Shown here one piece after another: positions 1 to 11,967 of a stretch of DNA of 64,000 nt (position 1 is its first letter; the number at the start of each line of letters is the position of its first letter). A model generated the notes under the pieces. That model was given only the letters and a program-made list of their open reading frames with translations, did not search any database and was not told the origin of the DNA. The position numbers and the translations under genes were made by a program. The DNA is from Paramarasmius palmivorus (taxonomy: Eukaryota; Basidiomycota; Agaricomycetes; Agaricales; Marasmiaceae), in NCBI GenBank assembly GCA_037176845.1, contig JAYKXP010000012.1, forward strand, positions 682,001 through 746,000, read 5' to 3'.

Positions 1-3000
1 CTGGCTGATAGGTAAGTCGTCATCATCGTCGTCAACAATTGGTCCGCGGCCATTGATGACATTACCCAGCTAAGGCGAAAATTTGAGCTCGGCATAGATT
101 GATGAACACCGTGAGTACATACCTCGATAGCGGCCTTTGCCTCACCCCTTCTCCTTTCCTTCCTCCGACTTTCGTCATCCTCCTTATCTCTACTCTTACC
201 CTTTTCACTCTCATCCTCATCGAATGCAACACTTCTCTTCCTCGCATGCCCATGTTTTCCACCTAGGCCTAGTCCACTAGCTCCTCCACTCCACTCTTTT
301 CTATGCTGAGGGTGATGATCGCTTGATCCACTGGCGCTTCCACCAGCACTACCACCTCCATCCTTGTATTGCATACCTTTCCGGCCGACACCAATATCCG
401 AACCATCCCTCGGTGTAACTGGGACACGACCAGAACTAGAACCGCCTGTGGACGATGCAGGGCTCGCGCGCGCATTCTGCATTTGAGATGCAAAGGGCTT
501 TGTATACATACTCGTTGGTGCAGACATCGCAGGCTTCATTGAGGGCCCACCACTTGCAGCTGGAGTAGGACCAGGCAAAGGCATCGTACTTCCACGTTGT
601 CGATCACTTGGCTTGAGGGTGGAATTCATCTGGGAAGTTGGTTCCACCTTTCCTGAGTTTCCTGAGCTAGCTGAACTCGCGCTCGGGGCAGCACTAACAC
701 TACTGCTACCACTTGCACTTGCATTGGATCCTAAAGCAGAACTTGACCGCGACGTTGATAATAATCCACCAAGACCAAAGCCACGACCACGCGGCTTTTG
801 CTGCTGCTCGGAAGGTGTAGTCGACTGGCTACTCGTCTTCATCTTCAGGGGCGGTGCTGGTTTGGGTTGTGGTGCAAGCTCTATCTTGGGAGGTGGTGCC
901 GGTGAGTTCGTTGACTCTCGAGCATCGTTATCTGATAGGAGAGTCATCGAAGGCATACTTCCAAGTGTGGTGCTCCTTGGTCTCTGCCGCGGCCTCTCAT
1001 TCTCCTCCCTAGTGCCCTTCCAAGCCGAAACAATCGCTGCGGTCGTCTTGCTACTATCACCCGCGTCAGTGCCTTCAAGACCGAAATTGCTACTGCCGAC
1101 ACTGCTTCGAAGCATGTCAACGCTAGCAGAAGTCTTGTGCTTCGGTCTCGATGTAACACTGAAGGCAGGCGTGCGTTCTCGCTCTTTTACAACGATAGGA
1201 GCGATTCTTCCAGGTGAAGATGGTCGTGGATCCTCGCGGGTAGCAGTCTGTTCACCAGCCTCCGTTGGTGAAGGAGGTAACGGATCACCGTCGTCACCAT
1301 CGAAGCTTATGAGACGGATGCCACCTCCCAAGACAGAAGCGAGATCGAGCTCAGTAGATTCTCTACGGTTCTGTTTCTCTTGGACAGGTTGGGGTGATGG
1401 CCTGTAAGGTTGCCTTTGGGGTTTTGTTATAGGTTGTGCTGTTGACCGTGACTCGGACACAGGAACAGGCGAGACAGACTTCGGTGGTGGTACAGGAGAG
1501 TATGATTTGGGTGGCAAGGGAGGTGAAGAGGCTGGTTGTTGGGGTCGTAGTGCTGGAGAGGCAGTCGCTGATGCAACTGGTGACGGTGACTTGGTCTGGG
1601 CTACTAGACCACCCTTCTTTGCAGGAGCATTGTCAGGACGTCCGTAGATGACTTCGTCATCCTCGCTGTCCTCTTCTTCTTCACTCTCGTCCTCGTCGCT
1701 GTCATCATCAGCAGGGAGGCGGGCATGTGTCTTCTTGGGTTGAGGTTGAGCAATTGGTGGAGTCGGTGTGCTCATTTTGCTGGCGACGACTCCCTTTAAC
1801 CTATCCGAAAGGACATCCCTCTTTCCAGACACAGGAGAAGGAACAACTTCCTGTTCTGGTGACGGAACATTGACGGGCATCGTGTTTCTAACAGGCGAAG
1901 GTAAGGGTAACGGGACTGGCGGTGGTGGCATCTGTAAGGTGCCTCCGCTTCTCGAGGAAATCGCTGACGCGACGCTGAGAACGTCCGCGGTATCCTTCCT
2001 CATGGGGCTCTTTCTACCATGCATGGCTGAATTGTTACTCTTGGCGCTCGTTCCTCCACTCCCACTACTGAACACACTGCCAACAGGACTGGACGGTGGA
2101 GAGATAAACTTGCCGTTGGGAGGTAGCGTACTCGTCAACGACGGCTCTCGTTCGCCCCGAATACCCCTTTCACCACGATCCGAAGAGACAAACGACGTAG
2201 GACTCATGGTTCGAACTGATGCAACGATGTTCTCTCCATTCCCACCACCAGGCTGCCTCCTCATTTTCTCTGGGCTCATGCTTCGGTTTCCAGAGCCACC
2301 GGAAAGTAACGTGTCGCCTCCTGTGAAACCATCCTTCTTCTTTTCTTCACCTCCCACCTGCAACGGACGTCGGTTAGGACCAGTCAACGTGCTGATATCG
2401 ATTAACGGTGCACGTTTCGCTGGTCCTGTGGATATAGTCCGCTGCCTGTCCTCCTGCTGTTGATACTGAGGATCAATAGCCGGCACAGGCGGTGGCGCAT
2501 ACGACGACGGAGGATGTGGAAGGTTGTTCAATGAAGAGTTTGAACGGGATGATAACGCGCTTCCAGGCCGTCTGGGAGGTAGCAAAACACCAAGCGGAGT
2601 GTCATCATCACTTGAGTCATCTGCGCTAACACTCGTAGAAGAAGCAGTGGGTTTGACCGGCTGCGAATGTGCACCTGTAGCGAGAATGTGAGTTCATGTA
2701 GACACGGAACATAGACGACGCCAAGAAGCATTTGTGATTGGAAGGATGAATGTTCATGGGACATGAAACGTTCACGCAAAGCTTAAATGTAATAGGACTC
2801 ACCGATTGTGCGAGAAGACGATGTTGAGGGCTGTTGCGTGTGTCCTGAAGCGGCGCCTGTGAAATGAAGACGTAATTAATACACGAGTTCGACATATCAT
2901 TATGAACCGTCGGGTCCGCGACACGTTGAATAGAGAAATAAAACGCTTACCACTGGTGTACGATCCATGCCCAAGTTCAGACTTCGTGCCTCTCCTCATT

Positions 3001-4304
3001 CCATTACCACCAACAACACTGTGCCCGCTCTCACTCCTTGCACCATACCTCGCTCTGACTGTTCGTTTTCTACTGAGACCTCCGCCTTCATCATCACTGT
3101 CGTCCTCTTCCTCCTCACTCTCGTCTTCGTCACTATCGGAATACGGCGCTGTAAACGCCCTCGATGCTCGTTTTGAACTAACAAGGTTGACCTGAGATTG
3201 TGATCTAGAGTTTTGTCCTAAACCACGATTAGGACCAGGGCTCGGGCTACGTCCTCGTGCACCAACGTCCGGACGTGCATCAAACACTGGACTTCCAGCA
3301 AGACTTCTCCTCGCCTGTGCCTCACGGAACGCAGCAACACTTATTCGTTGCCCAGAATCAGTGCTGCCAACGGAGGCATTCCGTGGTCTTGGCAGCGGAG
3401 GAGGAGGTGCCAGGGACGATGAAGAATGCGATGGGGACGGCGTTTTGGCGTTGTTGTAACTCGGGTTAAGATATGGGGACTTGCGCTGATTGGGTGTGGG
3501 CGGGGATTGATGGGGTGAAGGTGTACTGGAGTGTGTGTACGGGGACGATGTTGGGGAAGGTTGGTTGACGTGGCGGAATGATTTGAGGTTGAAGGACGAC
3601 TCGGAAGGCGGGTCTTCTATTGCCTGTTCTTTCTCTTTCCCTTTACCCACTTTTTTCGTTTTCTCTCCTGTCCCTTTCGACGTGGTATTTGGCTGGGATT
3701 TCGTCCAAGGGAAAATCGATGGGCGCTGTTTCGTTCCACCGTTCGTTGTACTCGTGTTCGTCGACGTGGGCGATGTGGATAAATCCAGATTCAACTGGTA
3801 GTTCAGTCCCTCGGTGGACAAGGACAATTCGGGTTTAGTGGTGGTTGGTAGCGACCTGGTGGAATGTGCACCATGTGGATCGCTATATTGCAATTTGGGT
3901 GGAGTCAAGTTACGGCCAACAATGTCCGTATCTGAAGCTCTCAAAGCGGAAAATGAGGGCCTGGCAGGAGGTGCAAGTGAAAGATCTTCGTCATCGTCGT
4001 GGGACTTTACAGACTTGCCGTTCTTCTTTCGAGTGAATGGGAGTCGGAGACGACTCGTGCTCGACGAAGCTCCTGCGGCAACTACAGATGGATATACCGA
4101 TTTATGCGGCGAGCTATTAGGAGTATAAGCATGACTTGGGTGTAGGGTATCTCGCCCGTTGGGAGAAGAAGGTATTTCCTTCGGTGTTACGACATAGTCT
4201 GCTGTTGGTGAATGCGGGGCTTCTGCAGAGGTGGTACTGTGAAGAGAGTTGGTCTGAGACTTGTTGCTGCTTGTTTTCTTCGAGAATAGACCAAGTAGCG
4301 GCAT
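1..4304 (-). CDS. Very large Ser/Pro-rich disordered protein, 3' end outside window
   Basis: The model has four exons on the minus strand: 4304-2951, 2856-2803, 2674-123 and 69-1, the last running off the window. The start is the ATG at 4304 (MPLLGLFSKK). Every junction has GT and AG, and the phases agree (1354, 54 and 2552 nt, then phase 0), giving at least 1,343 residues. No folded domain is visible. The protein is dominated by Ser, Pro, Thr and charged residues. It has an acidic 'DSDEDESEEEEDDSDDE' run near residue 415, a second acidic block in exon 3 (about residue 800), polyproline patches and many SP/TP sites. A basic stretch with an Asp run ends the visible part. This suggests a regulatory or scaffold protein with phosphorylation sites, but I do not recognise the family. 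The antisense open frames over the same DNA are shadows of this biased composition. Confidence 0.8.
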
Positions 4305-7300
4305 CTGGATAAATTTAGTATGGCGGCTGGCTGACAAGCTGCGGGTTACCCACAAAGACTGACTGTGCTCGACGTTGAGCTCCACGGCATGAAAAGGGTG
4401 TTCGTCAACGGCAGGGACGACGACGACGCCAAAGTGAGCAACGACGCCGGCTGTGGTGAGATGGTGGTGGTAAGAAGAAAAGGAAGGAACGACGTCGACG
4501 ACCGACTGCGACGAACGAGGAGTAGGGACGAAAGCGAAAACTCGCGAGGACTTTGATGCACGTGGACACGCCCCTTAAAAGGAAATCCTGCCACTGTTGG
4601 TCGCCATTACGTATTTTCAATTTTCACAGTTTCATCATAACACCACCACCGCGTAGCAACGCGCGCTACACCGCCATCCCTCGATTTTCTGCTTAGTCTT
4701 CCCGAAATATCAAGGATGATAGATGAGTACAAAAGATTCGTATGTCTATGTCTGTATGGAAGTTCAGGCAAAGGACAGCTCCGCGAGAACATGCTGGTTG
4801 CTCTCGTCCATCAGTTGATTCAACTGATGACGCACAAGCACGTATATGATGGTTCCTTCCTCATGTAGTTTTTCAGCGCTTTTGTTCCAGAGCAATCTAG
4901 TCTTGCCCCGTATAATGCCTTGATGTCGGCGTCAAAACTGCACAGGATCGTTGTTATGGAGTAGAACACCGTGCAATAAACAACAGTCCATATCAGCTCT
5001 ATCTACACTTCACCCAATCAGAGCTTTGCAATGTACCTCCAATAGTCCTCGAGGCAAGGTTTGCACCCGCGGCTTGTCAATCATATATTGACAAGGTTCT
5101 GATCCTTTTCATTCATCCTTTCAAAAGTGGTGACCCACAGTGAGTCTCCAACGCACGTCGCACATGCACACGTTTGAATCGCACCGATCCCGGCGAATCT
5201 GACTAATTCGCTCGCAGTCCCTATAGCCGCAATCTTCCCTCTCTTCTTTCTCCCATGGCAAGCTCCGACTTGACGGCTCCGTCCCACACTCATGTTCTGT
5301 GCTGGTAGAGCGAGGGGGTTTCAAGCTAAGCCGAAAGTGAAGAATCCCGCGATTCTTGGTCATTCAATTGACAACTCGATCGATCAGGGTCTCTTCTGGT
5401 GAAGGAAGGACACCAAAAACCCTTTCCGATACCACGCATTTACGCGGTGACAAGTTCTTGCGACCAATGGCTACACTGCAAAACGAGGTATACTCGTTTC
5501 CCGTTACATGATTCTACGCATACTGCTCGGTCCTTGGTCGTACAGTATACATTGTATACTACTTACCTTGCCAACGTCGCGGTATCAGTAGTTACATTTC
5601 AAAAGAGCCAACCATGGGTAAATTTGAGGTTTAGAGACGACAACCTATCCGCAGTTAGCACGAAATACGGAGGTCGGCATTACGCACTGCGCCGAGTGTG
5701 AGAATACCTTCTGCGGTAACCGGTCCAAGCGGATGTTTTTGTGACTGGCATTATGAACCATATTATGTCTAATATGAAGTCCAGTATGCCGCTCTAGGTC
5801 GAACTAACATCGTTTAAACGCCGTGCCGAGCATACTCTAGTGACAATTAAGACAATCAAGTCTCGGGTTTAGGTCAGTGAGCCCCATGGGGCGCCATTAT
5901 GACAAGGGAATTGCCATACGAGACGCGTCTAAATCATCCGCACAAGTTCCAATGATACTGAAAAAGCCCCCTCTACATAACGCCGATATCATTAGTCCGA
6001 CTCGAGTCTCGTCTTTAAATGCCGAATGCGTATGCTACCATGACACTCTCCTGTGTGGCGCTTTCATTCGACACGGGAGGTCGAGGTCGAGGCCACAACG
6101 CCACGCGCCAAGTCCGAAGCCAAAGCGGGGCGAACTTCCAAATGAGATAAACATCTTCAGGATGGAAGCAAGATTATGGATAGCGCTAAGGGCTCAGAGG
6201 TATGGAAGCAGCCAATCTCGGGCTTATGGTTTCGTTACTGTTGTTTTTGCGGTTAAAACTTTGTTGATACTTGAGGCCTGGGCTAACAAATCAAACACTC
6301 GTAGTGAAGTTCGGAGAACATACCATTGGTACCATGTGGTTCCAAAGAGCGGAGGGGACCATATAAGGACAGAGTACGTATGTTTTGGGTGTTACTTCGA
6401 GTTCGAATCCTTGTTTTGGTATTTGCCGCGTATGATAGCCAATAGACGGAGAATGATTGAATTTGACCCTCGAAGTAACCAACCACAACAATACAGATGT
6501 TTTAAACACAGGGAAAAGTGCTTAGAGACCGGTACTTGTACATTACCTACTAACATGCATCGTTACTCGTATGCCAGCTGCATTTTAGCTCGTTCGGAGA
6601 TTTATGGGAGAGGGGGCTAAAATTCCAGAGGAGAAAAGTCACGAACCTTCCTCAGCTCTTCACGCTTTGACTAGGTACAAGCAAGATATTGGATGAACAA
6701 AACGGCTTGGTGAATCTATGAGTGAGTCAGTCCGCAGTCACTGAGGTATACCGTTTTCACAATGCCTAATCATATCGGCAGCAGGTCTAGATCGAAAGGT
6801 GAAAGAAACGAGACTGTATACCATTGACTGGCTAAGAGTCTTGGAAAGAGGACGAAAGCTGGAAGGAAGAAGGAATAAGCGCCGGTGAGCACGAGAACGC
6901 CTCACTTCACGTGACATAGTCGGAGTTTGAAAAATTTTCTGCGAGTATTTATTCGACGTCGTCAACGATTGTTCTCAGTCTTCAGCGTCTTCCTTCTCAC
7001 CCAGGATCTTTATGGATATAGTGCAGTGAATTACTTTGCAGCTTTCCGACGGGTGAGTATCATTGTCCTGTGCAATTTCTACATCTTTCTTTTTTTTTAT
7101 ATGATGACTTTATTCTCTTCCCCGTCCTACACGACCATGCCGAGGAATAGAGGTTATCTGTTCGCAACAGATACGCGTTCTACGGAGCGCACAGTGTACT
7201 TGCCAGTGCCATTTAGTCTGACTCTTGTTTCCCATAAACCTTCGCTCTTTTCAGGACTTTATACTGACTCCCTTACTCAGATTTTTCAGGTGTTCGGCGT

Positions 7301-7772
7301 CACAATTTAGAAGATCTACACATCTCACTGAACGTGAGTCTTTCCCTTGCGTCCATCCCTTTCCTACATTACCACAAGATGAAATATTCCGTACATTCGC
7401 AGTTTCCACTCTAGCGTCCATTTAGTACTCCCCCAATGCGGAACATCTACATTCCCCCTCCATCACATGTTGAACCCAATTAGCATGCGGAGTGTGGGCC
7501 GCCTATCCTCGTGGTAGGTGCGCTGGGTGGAAAGCGGGGGTAGGCGCGATGAGGGTCCGAAAGGTCCTTCCTTTGGATGTCTGACCTCTACCTTCCTCCA
7601 CATATTCTACCTCTTTGATTCCATTACTGATACATTTTGTTAGTAGGTCCATGGTTGTGAAGGTATATAATTGTATTTCTTAGTTGAATGGGCGTAGTAG
7701 TGCATCCCAAATACTATTCTTGTCATCGAACTATCCCGGTAGTGAACTAGTGAACCTCCGACTGAATACAAG
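4305..7772. other. Intergenic, no convincing gene
   Basis: This stretch of about 3.5 kb holds no open frame with recognisable domain content. The first few hundred bases should contain the promoter and 5' UTR of the large gene on the left, and the last part the 3' region of the F-box gene at 7773. A 247-codon plus-strand open frame at 5877-6620 has no visible motif (see findings). A near-palindrome built on two GTATAC words lies near 5551. Confidence 0.5.
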
Positions 7773-9521
7773 CTACTGACGAATCATGATACTGCAATCC
7801 ATACCCTCATCCCTGAGGCGTTGTAATCGATCCAACAGGTCTTGCTTCATGTGTTTTCGAGATGGCGTGGTCTCGAGGCCTGTTTCATCTCTGTCGTCGT
7901 GATCCTTGCAAAAGAAGATCTTGACATCTGCGAGCGAAGACTTGGCCCGGCTTCTCGTCTCCAACATTGTAACAATCTCCTCGAGGTCTAAAGACTGCAA
8001 CTGCGCACTTGGCATCCATTCATGGACAGACAACTCCCGTAAATGAGGAACGAGAGACATATCAACGTTCATTTCGGCACAAAGCCAAAAGAGTGTTGAC
8101 GAATCTTGGTCCTGGGCGGTCGTGAATTCAAGTTGTACACTTGTGAGATTCGGTGTGGCTCGTAGTACCATCACCAATAACTCTGTGGATATCATGTAGG
8201 ATTTGTGGTGCAGATGAAGGGATTGGAGTGTATTCGCGCATTGTTCTAACAGCCTGATGAAGGATCTCGACTCGGATCTACTCCATTCCCACCTAATATG
8301 GCCTATCCTGTCCAAAGGGTGTCGACATTCGAAGGATACTAAAGAGGGAAGGTTTCGGAGACAGTTGAGAAGGGAGTCGAGTGTCTTTGGGCTTGCAGTG
8401 GACTCTAAAGTCAAATGCCGTAGGGTAGGTAGTTCGACACGAACCTGATTGGCTCCCTCGTTCCACTGCATGTATCTCAGCAATGTGAGGGACTCCAGTT
8501 GCACGCAAGATCCTATTGCTCGAAGAAGCGATACGGGCCGCTGCAGTGCCTCCAATGTAAACGGCCACACGATTACCAACGATGATACCTGGCCGTATGG
8601 GTACAAAGCGTCTTCAACGTGATTGCAAACCTCAAGTTGTTTCAGTTGGGGTGCACGTTGAATAGCCCCCCAGAAGCTGTGAGCTGGAGTGTCCACAAAT
8701 GGCCCCCAGGTCTTATCGACGAAAGATGTGAGGAACGGTAAAGCAAGGCCAGCGACCTCTACTGTCAAAAGGAAGCAGTGCCTTTTGGTGGAGAGGTGTA
8801 ATTCTCTGCACCGGGGCAGTAGCTGCACGAGCAACGCCAATAGGTCGTAGCCTATCTGTCCAAAGCTAGAAACCATCTCGCTTTGATTGCGCAGCGGCGT
8901 ACGCCCGTGCCGGGGGTGGGCAACGATGTCTAGCTTCAAGGATTCTAAGCCTTGAGACCGTTGATCAAAAAGCGCTACCAATGCGTAGTGCTTTGGTTCG
9001 GCATGGTACACATCGACACTGAGCGAAGCCCATAGGCGAGGAAGGCTCAGTGCGACAGTTCTCCACCAAATGGATACATGTGAAAGGAGGCATATGGGTG
9101 CTTCAATTGAAGAGCCGAGCTTATCCTGGGGGATCTCGAGTGAATATCCTCTGCTCGTTACGGATGCATACGAGATGATGTCCGCTAGAATCTCGAACGG
9201 GAGTTTATGAATCGGAGAGAGCCAACTACGTCTCTCTTCTATTCGCCGTTCCAGAAGTGTTCTGCCCTCATGCAGGCTTGTATGAGTGTGAGATGCGTGT
9301 CCCCTCGTCTTGTCGTAATGCCGCAGTTCACGTTCCTCGACCTCCAAACATTCCATAGCCTGAACAATGTCAGTCTCGGTAGAGGGCATGCTCATTCGAA
9401 GAGCATCCATGTCAACCGGTGAATTGGTGGTATTCGAAAGAAGTTCCTCTTCGTTTCTGCTTTGTTGGTTACGGCTTAGGGTGTCTTCCCTATTATCCAT
9501 CGCAGAGTTGAATATCGTCAT
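7773..9521 (-). CDS. F-box/LRR-like protein (tandem paralogue 1)
   Basis: This is one uninterrupted frame of 582 residues from the ATG at 9521. Residues about 50-97 form a charged heptad-like helix rich in Glu and Arg. It is followed by an F-box-like motif (about residues 100-140) beginning SWLSPIHKLPFEILADII. The remaining ~440 residues contain repeated hydrophobic 'LxxLxL' segments typical of the degenerate leucine-rich region of agaricomycete F-box proteins. Such proteins are expected to be substrate receptors of SCF ubiquitin ligases, with the F-box binding Skp1; no substrate can be inferred. The gene at 10225 is a close tandem paralogue in the same orientation, and the resemblance extends into the upstream DNA. 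No intron is needed and the frame is intact, so it is probably functional. Confidence 0.85.
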   Translation of the reverse strand: MTIFNSAMDNREDTLSRNQQSRNEEELLSNTTNSPVDMDALRMSMPSTETDIVQAMECLEVEERELRHYDKTRGHASHTHTSLHEGRTLLERRIEERRSWLSPIHKLPFEILADIISYASVTSRGYSLEIPQDKLGSSIEAPICLLSHVSIWWRTVALSLPRLWASLSVDVYHAEPKHYALVALFDQRSQGLESLKLDIVAHPRHGRTPLRNQSEMVSSFGQIGYDLLALLVQLLPRCRELHLSTKRHCFLLTVEVAGLALPFLTSFVDKTWGPFVDTPAHSFWGAIQRAPQLKQLEVCNHVEDALYPYGQVSSLVIVWPFTLEALQRPVSLLRAIGSCVQLESLTLLRYMQWNEGANQVRVELPTLRHLTLESTASPKTLDSLLNCLRNLPSLVSFECRHPLDRIGHIRWEWSRSESRSFIRLLEQCANTLQSLHLHHKSYMISTELLVMVLRATPNLTSVQLEFTTAQDQDSSTLFWLCAEMNVDMSLVPHLRELSVHEWMPSAQLQSLDLEEIVTMLETRSRAKSSLADVKIFFCKDHDDRDETGLETTPSRKHMKQDLLDRLQRLRDEGMDCSIMIRQ

Positions 9522-10224
9522 ATGCTCGAGTATGCCTCAAAAATAGGCGATTATTGTCGCTGAAGTCATATCAATAAATGTCTGAAGCGCGAGTCAGAGA
9601 AGGGGATTGAGCAGTTTACCTTCGTATGATTTCGTATGATGACGGTTCAGGTAAAGGTGGTTAAGCGCCCAGCGCCCATGCTTGCCGACCGTGACCTTGT
9701 GCCAGCTAGCACACCGGTTGTCCCGAAAGACCAGAATCTCATCGAGTCTCCTTCGTTACTTTACCAAAATCTCTCAAGACTCAGATTGTTATTTTCGTGA
9801 CGATCCCAACCATGCAGCTAATACTATGATCATAAGTATTAATAAGGTTCATTGACAAAGCCCCAGACCATAAGGCCAGCCGCGTTCTCAAGAACTCAGA
9901 ACTGCGGCTACTCTCAAGAACTCAGAACTGCGGCTACTCTCAAGAACTCAGAACTGCGGCTACCCGTAGCTAGTCCAGAGAAACCTGCCTCCAATCTCGT
10001 TCTATAGAGAAAAAGAATATAGTTTGATCATTTCCGGCCATGCTCATCATACCCCTACGCACTGCCGACGAACTTTGCTGAATACATAGTTGGCATCCGA
10101 GTCCCGAAACACATACAACGATCACAGTGCATGTGCTAACATCTGGATATCTGTCCTCCTAAATGTCGTTCTTGTTATCGAGTTGCCCTCGCAGTAAGTT
10201 GTAACTGAATTGCTTACCCGATAA
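9522..10224. other. Spacer between tandem F-box paralogues
   Basis: This holds the promoter of the left F-box gene and the 3' region of the right one. About 9620-9790 matches the sequence upstream of the right paralogue (about 12040-12220), including a shared 'AAGGTGGTTAAGCGCCCA' word and a 'GTCTCCTTCG' word, so the duplicated unit includes promoter DNA. A triple 26-bp tandem repeat lies inside it. Confidence 0.6.
9886..9963. repeat. Three perfect 26-bp tandem repeats
   Basis: The units are 9886-9911, 9912-9937 and 9938-9963. They are identical, beginning TCTCAAGAACTCAGAAC and ending GCGGCTAC. They lie upstream of the left F-box gene, with no counterpart seen upstream of the right paralogue. 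Confidence 0.95.
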
Positions 10225-11967
10225 CTACAAAATCGCAATGTTGCAATCCATGCCCTTATTCCTCAGGTGTTGTAATCGGTCAAGCAATTCCGGTGTCAGA
10301 GATGGTGTCGTTCCAAGGCCCGTTTCATCTCTGTCATCATTGTGATCCTCACAAAAGAAGATACTGACATCCGCGAGTGAAGACCTAGTCCGGCATTTCG
10401 CCTCTAGCATTGCAATGACTTCCTCGGGATTTAGGTCCTCAAGCTGGCGAGCCGTCATCCATTCGCGCACGGACAACGCCTGTAAACGAGGAACGAGTGT
10501 CGCATCAAGGCACATCCTGGTGCAAAGTCTAGAGATCGTCGATGAACCTTGGTCCTGAGGAGCCGTAAATTCAAGTTGGACACTTGTGAGATTCGGTATG
10601 GCTCGCAAAACCATCGTCAATAGTTCCGTAGATAGCATGTAGAACTTGGCGTGCAGGCGAAGGGATTGGAGTGTATCCGAGCATTGTTCTAGGAATCTGA
10701 TGGAGGCTGTCGACTCAGTTGTACTCCAAACCCACCTCATACTGCCTTGCGTAAAAGAGTGCCGACAATCAAAGGATACCAAAGAGGGGAAGGTGAGACA
10801 GCTAAGGAGGAAGTCGAGCGTTTTTGGGCTATCATTGCACTTCAAAGCAAAATGCCGTAGGATAGGTAGTTCGACTTGGATGGGATCTGCAGCCCAGCCC
10901 TGACACTGCGTGTATCTCAACAATGTAAGGGACTCCAATCGCACGCAAGACCCTATTGCTCGAAGCCACGAGGTTGGCCGCTGCAGTGCACTCCAAATCG
11001 ACGGCAATCTGACTACCAATGATCTAATCTGGCCATATGGATACGGGACATCTTCACTGTAATAAATAACCTCGAGGTGCTCCAAATTAGGGGCCCGTTG
11101 GATAGCAGCCCAGAAGCTGTGAGCGGAAGAATTCGCGGAGTGACCCCAAGTCCTGTCGACGAAGGACGTAAGGAAAGGTAAAGCAAGGCCGGGAACGTCC
11201 ACCGTCAAAGGGAAGCAGTTCCTTTTGGTTGAGAGACACAATTCATTGCACCGGGGCAATAGTTGCATGAGCAACGCCAACAGATCACAACCGGTCTGTC
11301 CAAGGCTGAAGACCTCCTCGTGCTGATGGCGTAGTGGCATATGTTTGAACTTGGGGTGAGCGACGATGTCCAATTTCAAGGACGTCAGGTCCTGAGAGCG
11401 CTGGATGAAAAGCTCCACCAATGTGTAGTGCTTTGCACTGGCGAGGGATACGTCAACACTGAGTGAAGCCCATAGCTGGGGCAGGTTAAGTGCGACAGTT
11501 CTCCACCAAAAGGATACGTGTGACAGGAGGCATATGGGTGCTTCAATTGGGGAGCCGAATTTATCTTGGGGAATCTCGAGTGAGTATCCCCTACTCGTTA
11601 CGGATGCATACGAGATGATGTCCACTAGAATCTCGAACGGGAGTTTACGGATCGGAGAAAGCCAACTACGTCTCTCTTGTATTCGCCGTTCCAAAAGTGC
11701 TCTTTCTTCATGCAACGTCACATTGGCTTGAGACGCGTGTTCACTGATCTCCTGATCGTACCGCCGTAGTTCACGTTCCTCCACATCCAAGAATTTTATT
11801 GCCTGAATAACGTCGGTCTCGTTCGGCGGTATGTTCATTCGAAGAGCATCCATGTCAACGGGTGGATTGGTAGTATGCGAAAGAAATTCGTGTTCGTTTC
11901 TGCATTGTCGACTACAGGTTGAAATATCCCTCCCGATATCTATCGCAGATTCGGATATGTACGCCAT
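10225..11967 (-). CDS. F-box/LRR-like protein (tandem paralogue 2)
   Basis: An uninterrupted 580-residue frame starts at the ATG at 11967. It aligns along its whole length with the product of 7773-9521: shared 'VDMDALRM' near residue 40, the EREL helix, the F-box-like SWLSPIRKLPFEILVDII segment near residue 100, the LSHVSxWWRTVAL segment and the C-terminal SLADVxIFFCxDH segment. Differences are spread as substitutions and a few small indels, with no frameshift, so both copies appear to be under coding constraint. The expected role is a substrate adaptor of an SCF ubiquitin ligase; the target is unknown. The upstream ~370 bp separates it from the divergently transcribed epoxide hydrolase gene at 12336, so the two may share regulatory DNA. 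Confidence 0.85.
   Translation of the reverse strand: MAYISESAIDIGRDISTCSRQCRNEHEFLSHTTNPPVDMDALRMNIPPNETDVIQAIKFLDVEERELRRYDQEISEHASQANVTLHEERALLERRIQERRSWLSPIRKLPFEILVDIISYASVTSRGYSLEIPQDKFGSPIEAPICLLSHVSFWWRTVALNLPQLWASLSVDVSLASAKHYTLVELFIQRSQDLTSLKLDIVAHPKFKHMPLRHQHEEVFSLGQTGCDLLALLMQLLPRCNELCLSTKRNCFPLTVDVPGLALPFLTSFVDRTWGHSANSSAHSFWAAIQRAPNLEHLEVIYYSEDVPYPYGQIRSLVVRLPSIWSALQRPTSWLRAIGSCVRLESLTLLRYTQCQGWAADPIQVELPILRHFALKCNDSPKTLDFLLSCLTFPSLVSFDCRHSFTQGSMRWVWSTTESTASIRFLEQCSDTLQSLRLHAKFYMLSTELLTMVLRAIPNLTSVQLEFTAPQDQGSSTISRLCTRMCLDATLVPRLQALSVREWMTARQLEDLNPEEVIAMLEAKCRTRSSLADVSIFFCEDHNDDRDETGLGTTPSLTPELLDRLQHLRNKGMDCNIAIL

Noticed and set aside
613..1407. 264-codon plus-strand frame opposite the large left gene
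   Set aside because: The minus strand there is one exon of the disordered protein, and splice phases support it. The plus frame is a shadow of biased composition.
1768..2463. 231-codon plus-strand frame
   Set aside because: Also antisense to exon 3 of the same gene, with no recognisable content.
6399..6412. GAGTTCGAATCCTTG resembles a tRNA B box
   Set aside because: No A box within the proper distance on that strand and no cloverleaf pairing.
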